Assembly: GCF_010686725.1 (NCBI RefSeq)
Contig: NZ_JAAGWZ010000002.1
Coordinates: 62,001 to 126,000 of the forward strand
Direction of reading: 5' to 3'
DNA length: 64,000 nt
From: Galbitalea soli
Lineage (GTDB): Bacteria; Actinomycetota; Actinomycetes; Actinomycetales; Microbacteriaceae
The translations under genes were made by a program, and so were the position numbers. Under the pieces are notes generated by a model. It ran no database searches. It worked only from the letters and a program-made list of their open reading frames with translations, and was not told the origin of the DNA. Shown here in pieces: positions 19,063 through 26,264 of the stretch (its first letter is position 1; every line of letters starts with the position of its first letter).

Positions 19063-19096
19063 GAGGGCCGGCTTCAGAGGCTAGAAGCCGGCCCTC
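19063..19096 (-). terminator. Strong hairpin downstream of the winged-helix gene
   Basis: GAGGGCCGGCTTC at 19063-19075 pairs perfectly with GAAGCCGGCCCTC at 19084-19096 (13 bp stem, 8-base loop). There is no clear T run on either side. It lies about 210 bases past the leftward regulator stop and could terminate it, or act as an intergenic palindrome. Confidence 0.5.
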
Positions 19097-19304
19097 TCCC
19101 TTGCACCAAGAGTGTCCTGCAATCACATTCCGCGGTTCCTGCCACAGCAAACAAGTTCCGCTGAAATGAATATATAACGGCGAGGTAACGAGCGCTAGTT
19201 ATCCAAACGTTATTTTTCTGCGAGTTTGATAAGAAGGCTGAGGGCGCGCTGGGACGGGTGGCCGGGGGCCAGTGAACAGGCGGAATTCCGGCGCCGCCGA
19301 TGGC

Positions 19305-20057
19305 TCAGAAGAAGTCGGGAGACGGCGTCGACGCGTGCCGGATCGAGACGTCGGCGTGACGGTCGAAGCGGTAGCCGACCCCGCGCACGGTGCGAACGAT
19401 GTCTTCGTAGGTGCCGAGCTTCGAGCGCAGCCGGCGCACGTGCACGTCGATGGTGCGCTCGTTGGGGATCTCGTCCTCACCGTCGGCCCACAGCGAGCTG
19501 ATGAGCTCCGCGCGATCGATCGTGCGCCCCTCGCGCAGCACGAGGTACTGCAGCAGTTCGAATTCTTTGTAGGTGAGCGGGGCGGCTTCGCCGTCGAGCA
19601 GGAGGCGCTTGCGCGAGATGTCGATCACGATGCCCTCGCGCACCTTGGCCGCGGGAGCGTCCTCGGACTGACGGTGCTTCGCAAGGGCCGCCGGGTCCTG
19701 CAGGGCGAGGCGCACGACGTCGACGTCGCGGCCACCGGCGCCCCGCGGTGCGAGCGCCACGGCGGCGTAGGTCTCCGCGGCGGGGGAGAGCTGGGCCACG
19801 AGCGACTTGAGCTGCTCCACGATCGCGCCGAGGTCGGTGCCGCTCTGGGCGGCCTTCGCCTCGTCGAGTCCGACGTACAGCACGAAGCCGCGCGCCTCCG
19901 TTCCGGCGGGCACGGCGCGCAGGCGGGGAGCGCCGTCTGCCGGTGCGGCGGAGGAGCCGGTCGAGCCGGCCGCGGTCGGGGTGGCGGGGGTGACGGAGGG
20001 GGTCGGCGCGGATGCGGTGCGCGGGCGGGCGGGAAGGTCGAGGGTGGCGAGAGACAT
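19305..20057 (-). CDS. Winged-helix DNA-binding protein lacking a receiver domain
   Basis: A 250-residue protein. The last 95 residues are an OmpR-type winged-helix domain (LTYKEFELLQYLVLREGR, then TIDVHVRRLRSKLG and VRGVGYRFD). The N-terminus is a Pro/Ala/Thr-rich stretch of about 50 residues, then a segment (GFVLYVGLDEAKA) that is not a phospho-receiver: no acidic pocket or YxxKPF motif is seen. The start is ATG 20057 with AAGGA before it; an in-frame ATG at 20192 would add 45 disordered-looking residues. It sits behind a long leader with a small ORF. Target genes unknown. Confidence 0.85.
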   Translation of the reverse strand: MSLATLDLPARPRTASAPTPSVTPATPTAAGSTGSSAAPADGAPRLRAVPAGTEARGFVLYVGLDEAKAAQSGTDLGAIVEQLKSLVAQLSPAAETYAAVALAPRGAGGRDVDVVRLALQDPAALAKHRQSEDAPAAKVREGIVIDISRKRLLLDGEAAPLTYKEFELLQYLVLREGRTIDRAELISSLWADGEDEIPNERTIDVHVRRLRSKLGTYEDIVRTVRGVGYRFDRHADVSIRHASTPSPDFF

Positions 20058-20246
20058 GGTGTCGATTCCTTGGGTGCTGTGAAGGGCCTCGCGATGGAGG
20101 GGTGATCCTTCGGTGGTGTTGTCGCGATTCGGTGAACGGGTGACCGAAGTTTCGTCGGGGCCCGGGAGTCCGCGGTTCAGCTGGTCGGACATGGTTCGTC
20201 TCGGATTACCAGGTGAGGTGTCGGACTCGGCGAAGGGGTGGCCGGT

Positions 20247-20348
20247 TCAGGCACACATTCGACAACACATGACAGCGCTGACCGGCATCATCATGCCGGC
20301 AGTCCCGTGGGCCTCAAGGGAGGTCAGGGCGTGCGCGTTCATAGTCAT
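20247..20348 (-). CDS. Possible leaderless leader peptide with clustered Cys codons
   Basis: A 33-codon frame from ATG 20348 to TGA 20247-20249, with a second in-frame ATG two codons in. The product ends MCCRMCA, so three of the last six residues are Cys (two adjacent TGT codons, then a third). It begins at the predicted transcription start, seven bases after GATAGT. A short stem CCGGCAT/ATGCCGG lies within it. Cys-containing leader peptides that sense cysteine supply are known in mycobacteria. The winged-helix gene follows 190 bases later. Protein existence is inference. Confidence 0.45.
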   Translation of the reverse strand: MTMNAHALTSLEAHGTAGMMMPVSAVMCCRMCA

Positions 20349-20355
20349 GTCTGCA

Positions 20356-20385
20356 ACTATCTTGCATCGCCGCGGAAAAAGTCAA
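20356..20385 (-). promoter_or_regulatory. Promoter for the leader peptide and winged-helix gene
   Basis: On the minus strand TTGACT (20380-20385) and GATAGT (20356-20361) are separated by 18 bases. Seven bases after the -10 comes the A of ATG 20348, so the transcript should start at or next to the start codon. Confidence 0.6.
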
Positions 20386-20395
20386 GTCGCACGCA

Positions 20396-20416
20396 GCCGA
20401 TTCGCTCGAAATCGGC
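20396..20416 (-). terminator. Hairpin after upp
   Basis: GCCGATT (20396-20402) and AATCGGC (20410-20416) form a 7-bp stem shortly after the upp stop. A run of five T follows about a dozen bases later on the minus strand, so it is a weak terminator candidate. Confidence 0.4.
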
Positions 20417-20444
20417 GTCGACGCTCCGCAATCGGCGTCGCGGC

Positions 20445-21077
20445 TCAGACGGTGCCGTAGAGCCGATCGCCCGCGTCGCCCAGGCCGGGAACGATGTACC
20501 CCAGCTCGTTGAGCTTCTCGTCCAGGGCGCCGACGACGATCGTCACCTCGCGCCCCGCCGTCGCGGCCTCGACGGCGGCGAGACCCTCGGGGGCCGCGAT
20601 GAGGCAGACGCAGGTGACGTCGACCGCGCCGCGCGCGAACAGGTAGTCGATCGCGGCGATGAGCGAGCCGCCGGTGGCGAGCATGGGGTCGAGCACGAAG
20701 CATTGACGGTTGGAGAGGTCATCCGGCAGCCGTTCGGCATAGATGTCGGGCTGCAGGGTCTCCTCATTGCGCACCATGCCGAGGAACCCGACCTCCGCGG
20801 TCGGGACGAGCTTCACCATGCCCTCGAGCATCCCCAGACCGGCCCGGAGGATCGGCACGACGAGCGGCCGCGGCGAGCTGATCGCGAGGCCCTTCGCCTG
20901 GGCGACCGGGGTCGTGACGACGACCTCTTCCACCCGCACGCCGCGCGTGGCCTCGTACGCGAGAAGGGTGACGAGCTCCTCGGCGAGGGCGCGGAACGTC
21001 GGCGACGGGGTCGTCGCATCCCGCAGCACCGTCAGCTTGTGGGTGATCAGGGGATGGTCGGCTACATGCACTCGCAT
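20445..21077 (-). CDS. upp: Uracil phosphoribosyltransferase
   Basis: A 210-residue salvage enzyme that makes UMP from uracil and PRPP. The PRPP-binding loop DPMLATGGS is near residues 129-137, with PILRAGLGM upstream and the uracil-binding C-terminus [19 protein letters not shown] lies six bases before the ATG. Divergent from tadA. It could reuse the uracil released by the psuG product. Confidence 0.97.
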   Translation of the reverse strand: MRVHVADHPLITHKLTVLRDATTPSPTFRALAEELVTLLAYEATRGVRVEEVVVTTPVAQAKGLAISSPRPLVVPILRAGLGMLEGMVKLVPTAEVGFLGMVRNEETLQPDIYAERLPDDLSNRQCFVLDPMLATGGSLIAAIDYLFARGAVDVTCVCLIAAPEGLAAVEAATAGREVTIVVGALDEKLNELGYIVPGLGDAGDRLYGTV

Positions 21078-21103
21078 AGGCTCAATCTAGCGAACGGAGG
21101 CTC

Positions 21104-21556
21104 ATGAATCGGTACGAGGAATCGATGGACCTCGCGCTCGCCGAGGCCCGCGCCGCGCTCGGAACGGGCGACGTTCCGGTGGGCGCCGTGATCGTCGACG
21201 CGGGCGGAGCGCTCGTCGCGACGGGTCGCAACGAGCGGGAGCTGCGGCAGGATCCCACCGCACACGCAGAGATCGTCGCGATCCGGGCGGCCGCGGCGGC
21301 GCGGGCGGACTGGCACCTCACCGACGTGACGCTCGTGGTCACGCTCGAGCCGTGCGCGATGTGTGCGGGGGCGATCCTGTCGGCGCGCATCCCCCGGGTC
21401 GTGTTCGGCGCGTGGGACGACAAGGCGGGCGCGGCGGGCAGCGTGCACGATCTGCTGCGCGACCGTCGGCTCAACCATCGCGTCGAGGTGCTTCCCGGAG
21501 TGCGCGCCGAGGAGTCGGCGGCACTCCTGCTCGACTTCTTCGAGCAGCGCCGCTGA
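21104..21556 (+). CDS. tadA: tRNA-specific adenosine deaminase
   Basis: A 150-residue zinc enzyme that deaminates A34 to inosine in tRNA-Arg(ACG). The zinc and catalytic residues are His54 and Glu56 (TAHAEI), with Cys84 and Cys87 in EPCAMCAGA. GGAGG lies just before the ATG. Length is normal. Divergent from upp, the common actinobacterial arrangement. Confidence 0.95.
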   Translation: MNRYEESMDLALAEARAALGTGDVPVGAVIVDAGGALVATGRNERELRQDPTAHAEIVAIRAAAAARADWHLTDVTLVVTLEPCAMCAGAILSARIPRVVFGAWDDKAGAAGSVHDLLRDRRLNHRVEVLPGVRAEESAALLLDFFEQRR

Positions 21557-21560
21557 GCGA

Positions 21561-22520
21561 TCAGTCGGCCGCGCGGATGATGATCGCCTCGGTGGGCGTC
21601 TTGCCCTTGCCGGGCAGGTAGACGTCGGGCTCCAGATAGATCACGCGAGCGATCGGCACGGCGGCGCGGATCGCGGCCTCCACGGCGTCGATCGCGGCGG
21701 CCACGTCGGCCAGCTTCTTCTTCGCCGAGAATGCGATCTTGGCGGCGACGAGCAGCTCATCGGGGCCGAGGTAAAGGGTCTTCATGTGGATGAGCGCCTC
21801 CACCTCGGCGTGCGCGTTGATCGCCGCCCGGATCGCCTCGGTGTCCGCGGGGCTCGCGCCCTCGCCCACGAGCAGGCTCTTGGTCTCGACGCCGAGCACG
21901 ATCGCGACGAGCACGAGCAGCACGCCGATGCAGAGGGTCGCGATTCCGTCCCACACTCCGTCGCCCGTGATGATCGTGAGGCCCACCCCGAGGAACGCGA
22001 GCACGAGGCCGACGAGCGCCGCGAAATCCTCGAGCAGCACGACGGGCAGCTCCGGCGCCTTGGCGTGGCGGATGAACTCCGCCCACGACTGCCGCCCGCG
22101 GGTGTGGTTCGACTCGCCGATCGCCGTGCGGAACGAGATGCCCTCGAGCACGATCGCGCCGACCAGCACGACGATCGGCCAGACCGGGTTCTCCAGCGCG
22201 TGCGGGTGACCGATCTTCTGAATGCCCTCGTACACGGAGAAGACCCCGCCGATCGAGAACAGGATGATCGACACGACGAAGGCGTACACGAACCGCTCGC
22301 GCCCGTAGCCGAAGGGGTGCGCCGCATCCGCCTCTTTCTTGGCCTTGCGCCCGCCCAGAAGGAGGAGCGCCTGGTTGCCGGTGTCGGCGAGGGAGTGCAC
22401 GCTTTCCGCGAGCATGGAGCTCGAGCCCGAGGCGAGGAAGGCGACGAACTTGATGATCGCGATGCCGAGATTCGCACCGCCCGCGAACAGGATCGCCTTG
22501 GTTCCGCCTTCTGTGCTCAT
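21561..22520 (-). CDS. Cation diffusion facilitator (CDF) metal exporter
   Basis: A 319-residue membrane protein. The N-terminal transport domain has about six hydrophobic segments; SVHSLADTGNQ in segment 2 provides the metal-binding His/Asp, and HPFGYGRERFVYAF is the typical CDF block. The C-terminal cytoplasmic domain runs from about residue 215. The expected substrate is Zn(II), Fe(II) or another divalent metal. Its start is 23 bases from that of proC on the other strand, and the two appear to share a palindromic -10. Confidence 0.92.
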   Translation of the reverse strand: MSTEGGTKAILFAGGANLGIAIIKFVAFLASGSSSMLAESVHSLADTGNQALLLLGGRKAKKEADAAHPFGYGRERFVYAFVVSIILFSIGGVFSVYEGIQKIGHPHALENPVWPIVVLVGAIVLEGISFRTAIGESNHTRGRQSWAEFIRHAKAPELPVVLLEDFAALVGLVLAFLGVGLTIITGDGVWDGIATLCIGVLLVLVAIVLGVETKSLLVGEGASPADTEAIRAAINAHAEVEALIHMKTLYLGPDELLVAAKIAFSAKKKLADVAAAIDAVEAAIRAAVPIARVIYLEPDVYLPGKGKTPTEAIIIRAAD

Positions 22521-22526
22521 GCGTCA

Positions 22527-22536
22527 ATCCTAGGAT
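22527..22536. promoter_or_regulatory. Palindromic bidirectional -10 element between CDF gene and proC
   Basis: ATCCTAGGAT reads TAGGAT on both strands. On the plus strand TAGGAT (22531-22536) is seven bases before ATG 22544; on the minus strand TAGGAT (22527-22532) is six bases before ATG 22520. Both divergent genes may thus start from one symmetric element as leaderless messages. Confidence 0.6.
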
Positions 22537-22543
22537 GGGGCTC

Positions 22544-23368
22544 ATGACGACCCTCCCCTCGATTGCGATCCTCGGCACCGGCTCGATGGGCGGCGCCATC
22601 CTCGCGGGCCTCGTCGCTCCCGGCGTCACCGTCGAGGGCGGCATCCGGGTGACCAATCGCACGGTGCCGAAGGCGCGAGCGCTCGCCTCCGATGCCGTGC
22701 GCTCCTTCGCCCTCGACGAGACACCCGATGCCAACCTCCGGGCGGTGCAGGATGCCCGGCTCGTCCTCATCGGCGTGAAGCCGGCGATGGTGCCCGACCT
22801 CCTCCGCGAGATCGCGCCGCAGCTGGCCCCCGACGCGATCGTGGTCAGCGTCGCCGCCGGGGTCACGATCGCGACGATGGAGGCCCTCGTGCCCTCGATC
22901 GTGCTGCGCGCCATGCCGAACACCCCCGCCGTCGTCGGCCGCGCCGTCACCGGGATCGCGGCGGGCAGCCGCGGGGGCGCCGCCGAGCTCGAGCTCGTGC
23001 GCGCGCTGTTCGAGACCGTCGGCGAGGTGCTCGTCGTTCCCGAGTCGAAGATCGATGCGCTGAGCACGATCAGCGGCTCCGGTCCCGCCTACGTCTTCTA
23101 CCTGATCGAGGAGCTCACCCGCACCGCGATGGGCCTCGGCTTCACCCCCGAGGAGGCCGCCGTGATGGTGAACGGAACCTTCCGCGGTGCCGCCGAGCTC
23201 CTCGCGGCGAGCGATGTCGGTCCGGCCGAGCTCCGCCGCCGGGTCACGAGCCCCAAGGGAACGACCGAGCGCGCGATCGCGGTCCTGGAGGGAGCCGACC
23301 TCGCGGGGCTCTTCGACCGCGCGACCGCGGCGGCGCTGGAGCGAGCGAGGGAGCTCGCGGCGCAGTAG
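22544..23368 (+). CDS. proC: Pyrroline-5-carboxylate reductase
   Basis: A 274-residue NAD(P)H enzyme for the last step of proline synthesis. The Rossmann motif GTGSMGGAIL is at the N-terminus; the C-terminal signature region ISGSGPAYVFYLIEEL and VTSPKGTTERAI is clear. ATG 22544 is preferred over ATG 22535 because TAGGAT ends seven bases before it and the protein then begins directly with the Rossmann strand. It begins a block conserved in order with mycobacterial genomes. Confidence 0.95.
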   Translation: MTTLPSIAILGTGSMGGAILAGLVAPGVTVEGGIRVTNRTVPKARALASDAVRSFALDETPDANLRAVQDARLVLIGVKPAMVPDLLREIAPQLAPDAIVVSVAAGVTIATMEALVPSIVLRAMPNTPAVVGRAVTGIAAGSRGGAAELELVRALFETVGEVLVVPESKIDALSTISGSGPAYVFYLIEELTRTAMGLGFTPEEAAVMVNGTFRGAAELLAASDVGPAELRRRVTSPKGTTERAIAVLEGADLAGLFDRATAAALERARELAAQ

Positions 23369-23425
23369 TGCGGGCGCCGGGCATCCGGCATCGACGGCCC
23401 CGCGCATCCGGTCTAGCCTGAACGC

Positions 23426-23881
23426 ATGGCCGACATTTTCGACGTGGTCGCGGATCCCACGCGACGCGAGCTGCTCTCGCTCCTGCTCACCGTTCGGGCC
23501 ACGACGGCGGGGGGCGAGGTGAGCGTCGGCGGCATCGTGACCGAGTTGGGGCTCAGCCAGCCGACCGTCTCCAAGCACCTGCGCGTGCTGCGCGACCACG
23601 GCCTCGTCACCGTGCGCGAAGAGGGCCAGCACCGCTACTACCGCCTCGACACCGCCCCGCTCGACGAGCTCGAGGGCTGGTTGCTGCCCTTCATCGAAGC
23701 GGGATTCTCGGGCGCCGGCGAGCAGGACGCCGGCTCCGCCGTCTACCGCGCCTGGGCGGGTGCCGAGACGGGCGAGCGGCTCGGGCGCGCGGTCGCCGAG
23801 ACCTCCTACCGGGCCCGCACCGCGGTCGAGGATGCCCGGGAACGCGCCCTCGCCGGCATCCGGCGCCTCAGCCGTCGCTGA
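23426..23881 (+). CDS. ArsR-family transcriptional regulator
   Basis: A 151-residue winged-helix protein. MADIFDVVADPTRRELLSLL opens the domain, and the recognition region is LGLSQPTVSKHLRVLRDHGLV followed by the wing GQHRYYRL. No CxC metal-binding motif of ArsR/SmtB sensors is seen in the helix, so it may not sense a metal. The C-terminal 50 residues are an additional helical stretch. TAGCCT is six bases before the ATG, so a leaderless transcript is likely. Confidence 0.9.
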   Translation: MADIFDVVADPTRRELLSLLLTVRATTAGGEVSVGGIVTELGLSQPTVSKHLRVLRDHGLVTVREEGQHRYYRLDTAPLDELEGWLLPFIEAGFSGAGEQDAGSAVYRAWAGAETGERLGRAVAETSYRARTAVEDARERALAGIRRLSRR

Positions 23882-23993
23882 CGCCGCCCCGGCTCCGGTA
23901 GACGCCGAGTCACACCAGCCCCTATATTTACGAATTAGCACTCCAGTCACACATCGGGGGAGTGATCCTCTGGTGGTGAAAGGGCAATGCGCA

Positions 23994-24185
23994 ATGGCTG
24001 ACCTGTCGGACGTGCGCTTCCTCACCGTTGCCGAGGTCGCCGAGATGATGCGCGTGTCGAACATGACGGTCTACCGTCTCGTGCACTCCGGCGAACTGCC
24101 CGCGGTGCGCTTCGGGCGCTCGTTCCGGATCCCCGAATCGGCCGTGGCGGCAGCGATCGAAACGCCGATCGCCGACGTGGGGTAA
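23994..24185 (+). CDS. Small excisionase-type helix-turn-helix protein (Rv0500A-like)
   Basis: A 63-residue MerR-like winged helix protein: FLTVAEVAEMMRVSNMTVYR, then LVHSGELPAVRFGRSFRIPE. It closely resembles the small DNA-binding proteins found directly upstream of bS22 in actinobacteria (Rv0500A in M. tuberculosis, as I recall). AAAGGG stands before the ATG at a usable distance. The frame extends upstream into the ArsR gene without similarity. Despite the excisionase label there is no sign of a mobile element. Confidence 0.88.
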   Translation: MADLSDVRFLTVAEVAEMMRVSNMTVYRLVHSGELPAVRFGRSFRIPESAVAAAIETPIADVG

Positions 24186-24256
24186 AGTAAGCCTTTGTGT
24201 TTTCCGCGGTTCTGATCGGACCGGTGGGTCCTTATCAGCATTCAGCGAGGTGATTT

Positions 24257-24355
24257 ATGGGTTCCGTCATCAAGAAGCGCCGCAAGCGCATGGCGAAGAA
24301 GAAGCACCGCAAGCTTCTTCGCAAGACGCGTCACCAGCGTCGCAACAAGAAGTAG
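24257..24355 (+). CDS. Small ribosomal subunit protein bS22 (AURKAIP1/COX24 domain)
   Basis: A 32-residue, extremely basic protein starting [18 protein letters not shown], with 19 Lys or Arg residues. It matches the small actinobacterial protein next to proC/Rv0500A, recognised in mycobacterial ribosome structures as bS22 and related to the C-terminus of mitochondrial mS38 (AURKAIP1). GAGGTG lies five bases before the ATG. A strong intrinsic terminator follows at 24390. It is too short for most gene finders. Confidence 0.92.
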   Translation: MGSVIKKRRKRMAKKKHRKLLRKTRHQRRNKK

Positions 24356-24389
24356 CCCGCTCCTTCGCCACGGCGAAGCGGCGAGGGGC

Positions 24390-24424
24390 AAGCGCTAGGT
24401 CCTGTCGGACCTAGCGCTTTTCTT
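24390..24424 (+). terminator. Intrinsic terminator after bS22
   Basis: AAGCGCTAGGTCC (24390-24402), loop TGTC, GGACCTAGCGCTT (24407-24419), then TTTCTTG. The 13-bp stem is perfect. The right arm contains the stop codon (24411-24413) of the convergent phosphatase gene. Confidence 0.9.
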
Positions 24425-25214
24425 GTGTGGGGCGCGGGCGCTGAGCCGTGCCGGGCTGCTGTGCACGGGAGGCGCGGGCCTCGCGGCGCACGCGGCGGCG
24501 GGCATCCTTGATGCTCGCTCGCTTGAGCTGCATGATCGGCCAGCCCTGCAGTCGGGCGTGACGACTGAGGTGGGAGTCGGGGTTCACCACGACGCGGTGG
24601 CCGACGAGGGTGAGCAGCGGAATATCGTTGCGCGAGTCGGAGTAGGCCCAGCAGTCGGCGAGATCGGCGTGCAGGCGGGTCGTGAGCGCCGCCGCCGTGA
24701 CGGCCTTGTGCTCACCGTGCACCACCTGACCGTCGAAGCGACCGGTGAAGATGCCGTCCGTCGCCTCGAACTGGGTGCCCAGCGCGCCCGTCAGCCCGAG
24801 TCGCTCGGCGATCACGCCCGCCATGATCTGCGGTGTCGCGGTGATGAGCCAGACCTGGTGACCCTTCGCGAGGTGCTCCCGGGTGAGCCCGACGGTCTCC
24901 GGCCAGAGGCGCGTGCGGATGTCCCGCTCGAAGACCTCGCCGGCGAGGGTCGCGAGCTCCTGTTCGCTGTAGCCGACGATCAACTCGAGGGCGCGATCCT
25001 TCACGCTGCCGAGGTGGCGGTCGTTCTCGCCCACGAAGAGGAACATCGCCTGGTGCCAGCAGAAGCGCAGGATGTCGCGCAGCGTCAGGATGCGCTGCCG
25101 CCGTGCCGCCTTCGCGATGTGCCACACGCTCGCCCCGCGCAGCAGGGTGTTGTCGACATCGAAGAACGCCACGATGGGGGCGTCGCTCGGTGCGGCTGCG
25201 GCGAGGTCGGGCAT
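24411..25214 (-). CDS. HAD-IB family hydrolase, SerB-like phosphatase
   Basis: A 267-residue haloacid dehalogenase-type phosphatase. Motif I is FFDVDNTLLRG (nucleophile Asp near residue 18), motif II is WLITATP near residue 126, and motif III/IV appears as AYSDSRNDIPLL. The C-terminal 40 residues are a basic tail (RRVRREARASRAQQ). Orthologues at this locus (Rv0505c type) are called SerB1, but activity on phosphoserine is not certain. TAGACT is six bases before the ATG. Its stop lies in the bS22 terminator stem. Confidence 0.9.
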   Translation of the reverse strand: MPDLAAAAPSDAPIVAFFDVDNTLLRGASVWHIAKAARRQRILTLRDILRFCWHQAMFLFVGENDRHLGSVKDRALELIVGYSEQELATLAGEVFERDIRTRLWPETVGLTREHLAKGHQVWLITATPQIMAGVIAERLGLTGALGTQFEATDGIFTGRFDGQVVHGEHKAVTAAALTTRLHADLADCWAYSDSRNDIPLLTLVGHRVVVNPDSHLSRHARLQGWPIMQLKRASIKDARRRVRREARASRAQQPGTAQRPRPTQEKR

Positions 25215-25244
25215 CCCCCAAGTCTAAAGAGCGGGGGCGCGGTT

Positions 25245-25323
25245 GACTCCCCGCGGGGCGCGATGTCTCTCCGGGACGCGAGACTCCGCGGGGCGCGGAT
25301 GGCACTCCGCCGGGCGCGAGCGG
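25245..25323. repeat. Degenerate tandem repeat, about 21-bp period
   Basis: Units beginning near 25245, 25282 and 25303 follow (G/C)ACTCCGCGGGGCGCGNNNGG, with a shorter degenerate unit at about 25266. The repeat fills the divergent gap between the phosphatase and glutaredoxin-like genes. Confidence 0.6.
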
Positions 25324-25337
25324 AATAGGCTGGCGAC

Positions 25338-25586
25338 GTGGCATCGGTAACGCTCCTCAGCCGTCCGGGCTGTCATCTCTGCGATGCCGCCCGCGACGTC
25401 GTGGTCCGCGAGATCGTTGATTTTCCCGCCGCGACGCTCGTCGAGATCTCGATCGACTCCGATCCCGAGCTCGCCGACCGCTACGCGGAGGAGATCCCCG
25501 TGGTTCTCATCGACGACCGCGTGCACAACATCTGGCGTATCGACCCCGCACGGCTGCGGGCCGCACTCGAGGAGGCAACCCGATGA
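25338..25586 (+). CDS. Glutaredoxin-like thiol-disulfide protein
   Basis: An 82-residue thioredoxin-fold protein with the redox motif CHLC at residues 12-15 of SRPGCHLCDAARD and the cis-Pro region EEIPVVLID. It belongs to the short glutaredoxin-like family seen next to SerB1 in actinobacteria (Rv0508 type). GTG 25338 follows TAGGCT by six bases. It overlaps the next gene by four bases (ATGA). Confidence 0.88.
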   Translation: MASVTLLSRPGCHLCDAARDVVVREIVDFPAATLVEISIDSDPELADRYAEEIPVVLIDDRVHNIWRIDPARLRAALEEATR

Positions 25587-25882
25587 TCAGGCATATCGTG
25601 ATGTGGAAGCTGGCGGCGCAGGATCCCGAGGGCAAGGCGGCCGCGTTCGACGCGATCGTCGGGGCGCTCGGGCCACTGCCGTCGGTGATCCCCGAACTCC
25701 TGCACCTGAGCCTCGGCAGCGACCTGGGCGAACTCGAGCCCAATTGGGATGTCGTGCTCATCGCCGACTACAAGTCCACGGCCGACCTCGCCGCCTATCA
25801 GGTGCATCCCGCGCACGTGGAGGCCGCGGCGATCGTCAGGCAGCACACCGTGGAGCGGGCCACCGTCGACTTCGAACTCTGA
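25583..25882 (+). CDS. Dabb-family (stress-responsive alpha/beta barrel) protein
   Basis: A 99-residue protein with MIRHIVMWKL at its N-terminus, the typical first strand and His of the Dabb fold, and YQVHPAHVEAAAIV near the end. Members form dimeric barrels; function here is unknown. Translationally coupled to the glutaredoxin-like gene. Confidence 0.88.
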   Translation: MIRHIVMWKLAAQDPEGKAAAFDAIVGALGPLPSVIPELLHLSLGSDLGELEPNWDVVLIADYKSTADLAAYQVHPAHVEAAAIVRQHTVERATVDFEL

Positions 25883-25906
25883 TCGACGAGGGTCGGCAGC
25901 GTCGGA

Positions 25907-26167
25907 TCACTCGCCGACGAGCTCGTCCCAGTCGCCGCTCGGCGCGAGGTTCACCGGGGCGTCGAGGCTCAGGTCGTCGTCGCTGAAGGAGTCGATGAAC
26001 GGGTCGCTCTCGAGACCAGGTCGATCGGCGAGGTAGCTCTCCTCCCAGTCGTCGATCGACGCGATGTCGATGACCGCGCCGTCGTCGGAGGGTGTCGAGA
26101 GCTTGGCGGCCGCCGCGATGGTCGACTCGTCGTCGAAGTCGAAATCGTAGGTATCGGGTGGGGCCAT
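25907..26167 (-). CDS. Small acidic hypothetical protein
   Basis: An 86-residue protein, very rich in Asp, Glu and Ser (for example TYDFDFDDEST and SFSDDDLSLDAP) and without a hydrophobic segment. GGAGGT precedes ATG 26167 at seven bases, which decides the start; a longer frame upstream adds basic residues unlike the rest. No family recognised. It is convergent with the Dabb gene and has the AspRS gene upstream on the same strand. Confidence 0.65.
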   Translation of the reverse strand: MAPPDTYDFDFDDESTIAAAAKLSTPSDDGAVIDIASIDDWEESYLADRPGLESDPFIDSFSDDDLSLDAPVNLAPSGDWDELVGE

Positions 26168-26264
26168 TCTCGTCACCTCCACGCGAACTGAGAACCCTGC
26201 TGTGTCCCCGAGGGTACGCCCTCTGCCGCCCCGTGTCATCCGCGGACGGCGCGGCGCCCGCCCG

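Noticed and set aside
23994-24185. Small excisionase-like protein as a sign of a mobile element
   Set aside because: It matches the conserved housekeeping small HTH gene found between proC and bS22 in actinobacteria.
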